A stretch of DNA of 64,000 bases from Nocardioides mangrovi (GTDB taxonomy: Bacteria; Actinomycetota; Actinomycetes; Propionibacteriales; Nocardioidaceae). Each line of letters begins with the position of its first letter. Position 1 is the stretch's first letter. Both the position numbers and the translations under genes were made by a program. This document shows positions 21,098-28,399 of the stretch, piece after piece. Location of the stretch: positions 144,739 to 208,738 of the forward strand of contig NZ_JAIQZJ010000011.1 in NCBI RefSeq assembly GCF_020073815.1, in the 5' to 3' direction. The notes beneath the pieces are model-generated. The model ran no database searches, had not been told where the DNA came from, and worked only from the letters and a program-made list of their open reading frames with translations.

Positions 21098-22210
21098 ATG
21101 GACTTCCGGTTCACCCAGGAGCAGGACGACGCCGCCGAGCTGGCGGCGAGCATCCTCGCGGACCGCGCCACCAACGAGCGCATGAAGGCCGTCGAGGCCG
21201 ACGGGGACCGCTTCGACCGCGATCTGTGGAAGGCACTCGGCGACGCCGGCCTGCTCGGGCTCGCGCTGCCGGAGGAGTACGACGGCGCCGGGCTCGGCCT
21301 GGTCGAGCTCGCCCGCGTCCTCGTCGAGGTCGGCCGGGTCGTGGCGCCCGTCCCGCTGGCCGCCCACGGCCCCGCGTCCCGGCTGATCGCCGAGCACGGC
21401 ACCGACGAGCAGCGGGCTGCCTGGCTGCCCCGCGCCGCGACGGGCGGCGTCGTGGTGACCGCCGCGATCGCCGAGGAGCGCGCGTGGGCGCCGGAGCGCC
21501 CGACCACGGTCGCCTCCCCCGACGGCGACGGCTACGTGCTCACCGGCAGCAAGGCCGTCGTCCCCGCCGGTCCCTACGCCGACCTCTTCCTGGTGCCCGC
21601 CGAGACGCCGTCCGGCGTCGGCGTCTTCCTGGTCGAGCCCGGCGACGCCGGCGTCACGGTGGTGGCCCAGCACTTCTCCGACCGTGATGCCGTGGCCCGG
21701 CTCGACCTCGACGGCGCGGTGCTCGGCGGCGACCGCCTGCTGGGCGGGGCCGACGGCACCGCCGATCGGCGGCTGCGCCAGCTGATGGTGCTCGGCGGTG
21801 CCGCGGAGCAGCTCGGGATCACCGAGGGTGCGCTGCGGCTGACCTCGTCGTACGCCACGTCGCGCGAGCAGTTCGGCCGCCCGATCGGGACCTTCCAGGC
21901 CGTGTCGCAGCGGCTCGCGGACGGCTACATCGACGTGCTCGGCCAGCGGCTCACGCTGTGGTCGGCCGCGTGGCGTCTCGACGAGGGTCTGCCGGCCGAC
22001 ACCGAGGTCGCGATCGCGAAGCTGTGGGCGGCCGACGCCGGTCACCGGATCGCGCACACGGCGGTGCACGTGCACGGCGGCGTCGGCATCGACCTCGACG
22101 GCGAGACGCACCGCTTCTTCACCTCGGCCAAGCGCTTCGAGTTCCTGCACGGCGGCGCCACCGAGCAGGCGCTGACCATCGGACGAGCGCTGGCCGCCGA
22201 GCCCGCATGA
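21098..22210 (+). CDS. fadE27: Steroid side-chain acyl-CoA dehydrogenase, FadE27 (ChsE5)-like
   Basis: This is the partner subunit for the preceding gene. The 370-residue protein has the acyl-CoA dehydrogenase fold: the N-terminal helical domain with LGLALPEEYDGAGLG, and the C-terminal helical domain with SREQFGRPIGTFQAVSQRLAD and HVHGGVGIDLDGETHRF. The middle domain lacks the usual EPgaGTD loop, as expected of a heteromeric partner subunit. ATG 21098 follows GAGGAG. Its stop overlaps the fadD17 start (ATGA), so the three genes form one operon. Confidence 0.85.
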   Translation: MDFRFTQEQDDAAELAASILADRATNERMKAVEADGDRFDRDLWKALGDAGLLGLALPEEYDGAGLGLVELARVLVEVGRVVAPVPLAAHGPASRLIAEHGTDEQRAAWLPRAATGGVVVTAAIAEERAWAPERPTTVASPDGDGYVLTGSKAVVPAGPYADLFLVPAETPSGVGVFLVEPGDAGVTVVAQHFSDRDAVARLDLDGAVLGGDRLLGGADGTADRRLRQLMVLGGAAEQLGITEGALRLTSSYATSREQFGRPIGTFQAVSQRLADGYIDVLGQRLTLWSAAWRLDEGLPADTEVAIAKLWAADAGHRIAHTAVHVHGGVGIDLDGETHRFFTSAKRFEFLHGGATEQALTIGRALAAEPA

Positions 22211-23769
22211 CCATGCCCACCGTGCGCGGGCAGCTGCTCGCGCGGGTTGGTGACCAATCCCCCGGGCTCCTCTTCGAGGACTCCGCGTGGACCTGGGCGG
22301 AGGTCGTGCAGGAGTCCTGCGTGCGCGCGGCGGTGCTCGACGCGCTGCTGCCGTCGGGAGAGCCGCCGCACGTCGGGGTGCTGCTGGAGAACGTGCCCGA
22401 GTTCGCGTTCCTGCTGGGTGGCGCCGCGCTGGGTGGTGCGGTCGTGGTCGGGCTCAACCCGACCCGGCGCGGGGAGGCGCTCGCGGCCGACGTACGCCGC
22501 GCCGACGTGCAGCTCGTCGTGACGGACGCGGCGCACGCCGACCTGCTGGCCGAGGTCGACGTACCGGTGCTGCCGCTGGAGTCACCGGACTGGGACGGCC
22601 TGCTCGACCTGCACGCGGCCGCGGCCGTGCCGGACGTCGAGGTCGGGCCGGACGACCTGATGATGCTGATCTTCACCTCGGGCACGTCGGGCGACCCGAA
22701 GGCCGTCAACGTGACCCAGGCGAAGGTGGCCTACCCGGGGCAGTTCCTGTCCGAGCGGTTCGGGCTGTCGCCGGCGGACACGGCGTACCTCTCCATGCCG
22801 ATGTTCCACTCCAACGCGATCATGGCCGGCTGGGGTCCGGCCCTGGCCGGCGGCGCGACCATCGCGCTGGCGCGGCGGTTCTCGGCGTCCGGCTTCCTGC
22901 CCGACGTCCGGCGCCACGGCGCGACGTACGCCAACTACGTCGGCAAGCCGCTCACCTACATCATGGCGACGCCCGAGGCGCCGGACGACGCGGACAACCC
23001 GCTGCGGCTGGTCTTCGGCAACGAGGCCAACGAGCGCGACATCGAGGCGTTCGGGAGGCGCTTCGGCTGCGTGGTCGTCGACTCCTACTCCTCGACGGAG
23101 AACGCCGTCGTCGTGCAGCGCGTCCCCGAGATGCCGGCGGGATCCCTCGGCCGTCCGGTCGACGGCGTGAAGGTGCTCGACCGCGAGACGATGGCGGAGG
23201 TCCCGGACGCGGTCTTCGGCCCCTCGGGCGAGCTGCTCAACGCCGAGGAGGCGACCGGCGAGCTGGTCAACACCGCCGGCGCGGGCGCGTTCGCGGGCTA
23301 CTACAAGGATCCCGGAGCCGAGGCCGACCGGATGCGCGGCGGGATGTACTGGTCGGGCGACCTCGCCTATCGCGACGCCGACGGGTTCGTCTACTTCGCC
23401 GGCCGCACGGCCGACTGGCTGCGCGTGGACGGCGAGAACCTCGCCGCCGCGCCGATCGAGCGGATCCTGCTCCGTCACGCGGCGGTCTCCGAGGCCGCCG
23501 TCTACGCGGTGCCGGACGAGTCGGTCGGCGACCAGGTGATGGCTGCGCTCGTGCTCACCGGACCGCTCACTCCGGCTGAGCTGGAGGTCTTCCTCGCCGA
23601 GCAGGCCGACCTGCCCACCAAGGGCTGGCCGCGCTACGTCCGCGTCGTCGACACACTTCCCCGCACGGCCACGAACAAGGTGCTCAAGAGGACGCTGTCG
23701 GCCGAGGGCCCCACCGCCGGCGCAGGTGTGCTGTGGACCCGGGAGGCGCGGGGTCGGGCCTACCGCTAG
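22207..23769 (+). CDS. fadD17: Steroid side-chain acyl-CoA ligase, FadD17-like
   Basis: This adenylate-forming ligase activates a steroid side-chain carboxylate with CoA; the mycobacterial homologue is implicated in side-chain activation. The 520-residue protein has the ATP loop FTSGTSGDPKAVN, SMPMFHSNAIMAGW, FGRRFGCVVVDSYSSTEN and the C-terminal hinge SGDLAYRDADGFVYFAGRTADWLRVDGEN. The start ATG overlaps fadE27. Codons 13-19 encode RVGDQSP, produced by one unit of an intergenic repeat family (22244-22263). Its stop overlaps the convergent LOG gene in the sequence CTAG. Confidence 0.87.
   Translation: MTMPTVRGQLLARVGDQSPGLLFEDSAWTWAEVVQESCVRAAVLDALLPSGEPPHVGVLLENVPEFAFLLGGAALGGAVVVGLNPTRRGEALAADVRRADVQLVVTDAAHADLLAEVDVPVLPLESPDWDGLLDLHAAAAVPDVEVGPDDLMMLIFTSGTSGDPKAVNVTQAKVAYPGQFLSERFGLSPADTAYLSMPMFHSNAIMAGWGPALAGGATIALARRFSASGFLPDVRRHGATYANYVGKPLTYIMATPEAPDDADNPLRLVFGNEANERDIEAFGRRFGCVVVDSYSSTENAVVVQRVPEMPAGSLGRPVDGVKVLDRETMAEVPDAVFGPSGELLNAEEATGELVNTAGAGAFAGYYKDPGAEADRMRGGMYWSGDLAYRDADGFVYFAGRTADWLRVDGENLAAAPIERILLRHAAVSEAAVYAVPDESVGDQVMAALVLTGPLTPAELEVFLAEQADLPTKGWPRYVRVVDTLPRTATNKVLKRTLSAEGPTAGAGVLWTREARGRAYR
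22244..22263. repeat. TTGGTGACCAA-family unit inside fadD17
   Basis: GGGTTGGTGACCAATCCCCC matches the intergenic units at 10270-10289 and 30811-30830 almost base for base. Here it is in frame within the variable N-terminus of fadD17 and has no inverted partner nearby. Confidence 0.8.
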
Positions 23770-24317
23770 CGGGCAGCGAGCCCGGCGAGCGCCGCGGCGA
23801 GGTCGGCGGCGACGACCACGTCGTCGAGCACCTCGCGACGGACGAAACCGGCACCGACCAGACCGTCGAGCGCCTCGAGCAGCGGCGTCCAGAAGCCACC
23901 GGGGTTGAGGAAGCCGACCGGGTCGTCGTTGAAGCCGATGTGTCGCCAGCTCCAGACCTCGACGATCTCCTCGAGCGTCCCGAGGCCGCCGGGCAGGCAG
24001 AGGAAGGCGTCGGCGAGGTCGGCCATCATCGCCTTGCGCTCGTGCATCGTCTCGACGACGTGCAGCTCGGTGAGGTCGTGGCGCCCCCACTCGCGCTCCA
24101 CCATCGACCGCGGGATCACGCCGATCACCTCGCCACCTGCGTCCAGCGCACCCTGCGACACCTCCCCCATCAGGCCGCTGCCACCACCGCCGTAGACGAG
24201 GCCGAGGCCGCGCTCCGCGAGACCGCGGCCGACGTCGTACGCGACCGCGGACAGACTCGGGTCGGTGCCGGGGCCGGACCCGCAGAAGACGGCGATGCGG
24301 CGGAGGTCACGGCTCAC
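23766..24317 (-). CDS. LOG family protein (nucleoside monophosphate phosphoribohydrolase-like)
   Basis: The family cleaves nucleotide 5'-monophosphates at the N-glycosidic bond; plant and some actinobacterial members activate cytokinins. The 183-residue protein has IAVFCGSGPGTDPS, LVYGGGGSGLMG and the catalytic/phosphate segment CLPGGLGTLEEIVEVWSWRHIG, which includes the PGGxGTxxE hallmark. GTG 24317 overlaps the upstream ATP-grasp stop (GTGA), so they are co-transcribed. The physiological substrate here is unknown. Confidence 0.9.
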   Translation of the reverse strand: MSRDLRRIAVFCGSGPGTDPSLSAVAYDVGRGLAERGLGLVYGGGGSGLMGEVSQGALDAGGEVIGVIPRSMVEREWGRHDLTELHVVETMHERKAMMADLADAFLCLPGGLGTLEEIVEVWSWRHIGFNDDPVGFLNPGGFWTPLLEALDGLVGAGFVRREVLDDVVVAADLAAALAGLAAR

Positions 24318-25180
24318 GACGGGGAGCCTACGAGCACAGCCGCCAGTCGGTCGGCCGCCACGGCGTCGGCGTAGGGCAGGAAGAGCGAGGGTTCGACCAG
24401 CTCGACCTCGAGGACGACGAAGTGGCCGTCGTCGGCGCGGACCAGGTCGACCCGCGCGTACGCCGGGGTGCCGAAGCGCGCCGTGACCACGTCGACGGCG
24501 GCCCGGGCCACCGCGACCTGCTCGACGCTCGCCTCGTGCGGCGCGTTGGTCTCCTCCGCGAAGAGGTCGTCGACGGACCCGGCCCGGGGCAGCGCGACGC
24601 GCTTGCTCGCGGCGTGGCTGTAGCTGCCGCCCAGGAAGACCAGCGGCCACTCGCCGTCGGTGGCGACCGACGCGAGGTAGGGCTGCACGAGCGCGACCTG
24701 CCCGGCGGCGTGGAGCCGCTCGACGTGCGCGGTCGCGACGTCACGCTGGTCGGCGTCGTACGACGCGGCGTCGACGCTGCCCGCGCCGACGGCGGGCTTC
24801 ACCACGAAGCCGCCGTCCGGGAAGCGCGGCTCCGACCCGGGTGGGACGAAGACGGTCGGCGTGATCGGGACACCGGCCTCCTCGAGCTCGGCCAGGTAGG
24901 CCTTGTCCAGGCTCCACCGGACCATCGCCGCCGGGTTGACCAGCTCGCTGGCCGCGTCGACGGCCTCCAGCCAGTCGAGGAAGGCCGGCAGGTGCTGGGG
25001 GTAGTCCCAGGCCGACCGCAGCACGACCCGGTCGAAGCCCGCCCAGTCGACGTCGGCGTCGTCCCAGTCGACGACCTCGACGGACACGCCGGTGCGCTCG
25101 AGCGCCGCCAGCGCGAGCGGCTCGTCCTCGTCGCGGCCGCGCGCCTCCGCCGTCGTCACCCATGCCAGTCGCCCGATCAC
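24314..25180 (-). CDS. ATP-grasp domain protein
   Basis: The 288-residue protein has an ATP-grasp-like architecture. The N-terminal Rossmann-like part contains VDWDDADVDWAGFDRVVLRSAWDYPQ. The central part has FVVKPAVGAGSVDAA for ATP binding, and the metal-binding end has YARVDLVRADDGHFVVLEVELVEPSLFL. The family contains carboxylate-amine ligases; the substrate is unknown. GTG 25180 has TAGGGT exactly 6 bases upstream and no ribosome-binding site, so the transcript is probably leaderless. The stop overlaps the LOG gene start. Confidence 0.8.
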   Translation of the reverse strand: MIGRLAWVTTAEARGRDEDEPLALAALERTGVSVEVVDWDDADVDWAGFDRVVLRSAWDYPQHLPAFLDWLEAVDAASELVNPAAMVRWSLDKAYLAELEEAGVPITPTVFVPPGSEPRFPDGGFVVKPAVGAGSVDAASYDADQRDVATAHVERLHAAGQVALVQPYLASVATDGEWPLVFLGGSYSHAASKRVALPRAGSVDDLFAEETNAPHEASVEQVAVARAAVDVVTARFGTPAYARVDLVRADDGHFVVLEVELVEPSLFLPYADAVAADRLAAVLVGSPS

Positions 25181-25186
25181 GGCACG

Positions 25187-25192
25187 ACCCTA
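25187..25192 (-). promoter_or_regulatory. Candidate -10 of leaderless ATP-grasp/LOG operon promoter
   Basis: TAGGGT lies 6 bases before the GTG start of the ATP-grasp gene, with no Shine-Dalgarno sequence between. Confidence 0.5.
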
Positions 25193-25208
25193 GGAGGCGG
25201 CGCCGACG

Positions 25209-26009
25209 TCACGGCGCCGGGGACGGCTCCGCGTCGGCGTCGCTGAAGGGCGTGCCGCCACCGAAGGAGTCGGAGACCGCGGCGGCGTCGAGGACCCGGT
25301 ACGGCGATCCGGCGGTCGTCGCCCGGCGGCGCAGCGTCTCGAGCGGGACCGCGCCGCGGGAGGCGACCACCACCAGGTTGCCGAGCCGCTTGGCGCGCAG
25401 GGTCGCCGGCTCGGCGGTGAGCAGCAGGTGCGGGAAGGCGGTGCGCAGCGAGGCCACGGCCCGCCGGGTCCAGCCGAAGGGCGCCCGGTCGGTGAGGTTG
25501 AGGGCGACCACGCCGTCCCCCAGCACACGGGCGGCGTCGGCGAAGAAGGCCGGCGTCACCAGGGATGCCGGCACCCGCGCGTCCGCGAACGCGTCGACGA
25601 CCAGCAGGTCGACCGAGGAGTCGCGCAGGGCCGCGACCCCGGCCCGTCCGTCGACCGGGCGGACCTTGATCCCGCTGCCCCGCGACAGCGGGAGCTCGCG
25701 GCGCACCAGCTCGGTCACCCCGGCCGCCGGCTCGAGGACCACCTGCGCCGAGCGGGGGCGCGTGGCGGCGACGTACCGCGGCAGCGTCATCGCGGCCCCG
25801 CCGACGTGCACGACCCGCACCGCGGCGCCGGCGGGCGCGCAGGCGTCGACGACGTCGCCGAGTCGGCGTACGTACTCGAAGACCAGCCGGGTCGGGTCCG
25901 CGAGGTCGACGTACGACTGGTCCATCCCGGACATCCGCAGCACGAAGGAGCCGGCGCGGTCGGCCGGCAGGATCTCCACGCCCTCGGTGCCGTCGCTGCC
26001 CTCGGTCAC
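25209..26009 (-). CDS. Spermidine synthase-like (class I SAM-fold) protein
   Basis: The 266-residue protein resembles the spermidine synthase-like branch of methyltransferase-fold enzymes. It has the SGMDQSYVDLADPTRLVFEYVRR opening and the nucleotide loop VVHVGGAAMTLPRYVAA. The typical VVDAFADARVPASLVTPAFF segment is also present. The GGG of true spermidine synthases is GGA here, and polyamine-binding residues are not obvious. Aminopropyl transfer is therefore uncertain. GTG 26009 is preceded by CAGGCT at 7 bases and no ribosome-binding site. It is a single-gene unit downstream of a divergent small membrane-protein gene. Confidence 0.8.
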   Translation of the reverse strand: MTEGSDGTEGVEILPADRAGSFVLRMSGMDQSYVDLADPTRLVFEYVRRLGDVVDACAPAGAAVRVVHVGGAAMTLPRYVAATRPRSAQVVLEPAAGVTELVRRELPLSRGSGIKVRPVDGRAGVAALRDSSVDLLVVDAFADARVPASLVTPAFFADAARVLGDGVVALNLTDRAPFGWTRRAVASLRTAFPHLLLTAEPATLRAKRLGNLVVVASRGAVPLETLRRRATTAGSPYRVLDAAAVSDSFGGGTPFSDADAEPSPAP

Positions 26010-26098
26010 GGGACGCAGCCTGCCACGGGACCTTGGTCCCCCCGGCTGGTGGCGGCCGTCCCTGCCGCCCCCTGCCCAGGAGAGCCGAGCGTGGACCC

Positions 26099-26320
26099 AT
26101 GACTCCCGCCGGACAGAACTACCCGATCCACGAGCACACGTTCCTCTTCTGGGGCGTCTACCTCGGGATCGTCATCACGGTGACCTTCCTGGCCCTCGGG
26201 CTCTTCGTGTGGATGGTCCACCGCACCAGCCAGGCGACGCGGCCCGTGGACGCGACGCCGGAGCGCGACGCCCTTCCGGCCGCCGCTCCGGACCACCCGG
26301 CCGGCCTGCACGCCGCCTGA
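26099..26320 (+). CDS. Small single-span membrane protein
   Basis: The 73-residue product has one strong membrane helix (about residues 16-40, FWGVYLGIVITVTFLALGLF in part) and an Ala/Pro-rich C-terminal tail. Function is unknown. AGGAG lies about 14 bases upstream of the ATG, somewhat distant. The gene stands 54 bases before the phosphodiesterase gene, so read-through is possible. The N-terminal sequence before the helix (MTPAGQNYPIHEHTF) is hydrophilic. Confidence 0.65.
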   Translation: MTPAGQNYPIHEHTFLFWGVYLGIVITVTFLALGLFVWMVHRTSQATRPVDATPERDALPAAAPDHPAGLHAA

Positions 26321-26362
26321 CACCACACGATTCGGGGGAGCCCCGTCCGCGAGCGCCGCGGC

Positions 26363-26368
26363 TAGGTT
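26363..26368 (+). promoter_or_regulatory. Candidate -10 of leaderless promoter
   Basis: TAGGTT lies 6 bases before the ATG of the membrane phosphodiesterase gene, which has no ribosome-binding site. Confidence 0.45.
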
Positions 26369-26374
26369 CCCGGC

Positions 26375-28399
26375 ATGAGCGTCCTGCGCTGGGGCGATGT
26401 CGGCCGCGCCCTCCTTGCGCTGCTCGGCGCCGCGCTCGGCATCGCGCTCTGCACCTGGCTGGTGCCGAGCTTCGAGACCGGAGGCTGGCGCGGCGTCCTC
26501 GTCACCGCCGTCCTGATCTCGGTCTGCGGCGCGCTGCTGCGGATCCTCCTCGTCCGGACAGCGGTGCTGCTCGGCTGGGTGGGCGCGATCCTCTCGGGCC
26601 TCCTCGGCCAGGCGCTCGCGGTCTGGGTCGTGGTCTACCTGCCGCAGGGCGGCGCCGCGAGCGACCTCGGCTGGGCGCTGCTCGCCGCGTGGATCATCGC
26701 CGCCGTCTCGACCCTCTTCGTCTGGGTCGCGACCGCCGGCACCGACGACGCCGTCACCGCCTCGCTGCTCCGTCGGGCGCGACGGCGGCGTACGACGGTG
26801 CCCGACCCCGAGGTCGACGGCGTGGTCTTCGTGCAGGCCGACGGGGTGCCGTGGCCGGTGCTCGACTGGTGCATCCACGCCGGCACCCTGCCGACGCTCT
26901 CCCGCTGGGTCCGCGGCGGCACGCACCGCGCCGTCGAGTGGCGGCCCAAGCTGCCCGCCACCACGCCGGCCAGCCAGATGGGCATCCTGCACGGCACCAT
27001 CGAGGGCATCCCGGCCTTCCGCTGGGTCGACCGCCCGTCCGGCAAGGTCTACGTCGCCAACCGGCCCGCCGACGCCGCGGCCATCGAGGCGATGCACTCG
27101 GACGGCCGGGGCCTGCTGGTCGACGACGGCGTCTCGGTCAGCAACCTCTTCACCGGCGACGCGCCGACGGCGTACGCCACGATGAGCGCGATCGGCCGCG
27201 GCCAGCAGACGCGTGAGTCCCGGCAGACGATCTCGGAGTACCTCAGCCGGCCGGCGGGCTTCGCGCGCAGCATGTCGCGGGCGATCAGCGAGATCGGGCG
27301 CGAGCGCTTCCAGGCGGCGCGCGCCGTACGCCGCGACATCCGCCCGCGCGTGCACCGCGGCTGGGGCTTCGCCATGGAGCGCGCCGCGCTCACCGGGGTG
27401 ATCCGCGACCTCAACACCACCCTGGTCGCGGACGCGATGCTGCGAGGGCGCCGCAGCATCTACGTGGACTACGTCGACTACGACGCGGTCGCCCACCACG
27501 CCGGCATCGTGCGGCCGGAGGCGCTCGACGCGCTGGCCGGCATCGACGCCGTCCTCGCCCAGCTCGAGGCGGTCGCCGCGGTCGCGCCGCGCACCTACCA
27601 CCTGGTCGTGCTCTCCGACCACGGGCAGTCGCAGGGCGCCGTCTTCGCCGACCGGTACGGCGAGGACCTCGCCGCGCTCGTGTCGCGGCTGACCGACACC
27701 GCGACCGTGGCGTCGGTCGAGAACGCCGAGAGCAGTGGCTCGGTCACCTCCATGCTGGCCGGCGGCGGCGACACCGAGACGGTGCTCGGGCGCGCGCTGC
27801 AGCGGGCGTCGGAGCGGGCCACCGAGCGCGTCGAGGCGACCACCTTCGAGACCCGCCGGCCCGAGAAGGAGCAGGAGTTCCTGGTGTTCGGGTCCGGCAA
27901 CCTCGGTCTCGTCTACGTCGCGGGCGAGGACCACCGGCTGACCCTCGACGAGCTGGCCGCTCGCTACCCCGCGCTCGTGCCGGGCCTCGTGGAGCACCCC
28001 GGCGTCGGGTTCGTCGTCGTGGACACCGCCGAGCACGGCCCCGTCGCGATCGGCGCCGGTGGCGAGCACCGCGTGCGCGACGGGGTGATCTCGGGCGAGG
28101 ACCCGCTGGCGGCGTACGGCCCGCACGCGCCGGAGTTCGTGCTCCGGGCTGCGACGATGGCCGAGGCCCCGGACATCTACGTCAACAGCCTGATCGACGA
28201 GATCGGCGAGGTCGCGGCGTTCGAGGGGCTGGTGGCGTGCCACGGTGGTCTCGGCGGCTGGCAGGACCGGGGCATGGTGGTGCACCCGGTGGACTTCGAG
28301 ATGCCCGAGGAGATGGTGGTGGGAGCGGACGCGCTGCACCGGGTGCTGGTCGGCTGGCTCGAGGGCCTGGGCCACCGGGCGGAGGTGCCGCGTGGCTGA
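26375..28399 (+). CDS. Membrane-anchored type I phosphodiesterase/alkaline-phosphatase-superfamily protein
   Basis: The 674-residue protein has four N-terminal membrane helices (about residues 10-120) and then a large phosphodiesterase/nucleotide pyrophosphatase-like domain. Metal-site residues appear in VVFVQADGVPWPVL, in YVDYVDYDAVAHHAG and in VVLSDHGQSQG. CHGGLGGWQDRGMVVHP lies near the end. The substrate is unknown; lipid or cell-envelope phosphodiesters are plausible given the membrane anchor. Its last 8 bases overlap the start of the flippase-like gene, so the two are probably functionally linked. Confidence 0.8.
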   Translation: MSVLRWGDVGRALLALLGAALGIALCTWLVPSFETGGWRGVLVTAVLISVCGALLRILLVRTAVLLGWVGAILSGLLGQALAVWVVVYLPQGGAASDLGWALLAAWIIAAVSTLFVWVATAGTDDAVTASLLRRARRRRTTVPDPEVDGVVFVQADGVPWPVLDWCIHAGTLPTLSRWVRGGTHRAVEWRPKLPATTPASQMGILHGTIEGIPAFRWVDRPSGKVYVANRPADAAAIEAMHSDGRGLLVDDGVSVSNLFTGDAPTAYATMSAIGRGQQTRESRQTISEYLSRPAGFARSMSRAISEIGRERFQAARAVRRDIRPRVHRGWGFAMERAALTGVIRDLNTTLVADAMLRGRRSIYVDYVDYDAVAHHAGIVRPEALDALAGIDAVLAQLEAVAAVAPRTYHLVVLSDHGQSQGAVFADRYGEDLAALVSRLTDTATVASVENAESSGSVTSMLAGGGDTETVLGRALQRASERATERVEATTFETRRPEKEQEFLVFGSGNLGLVYVAGEDHRLTLDELAARYPALVPGLVEHPGVGFVVVDTAEHGPVAIGAGGEHRVRDGVISGEDPLAAYGPHAPEFVLRAATMAEAPDIYVNSLIDEIGEVAAFEGLVACHGGLGGWQDRGMVVHPVDFEMPEEMVVGADALHRVLVGWLEGLGHRAEVPRG

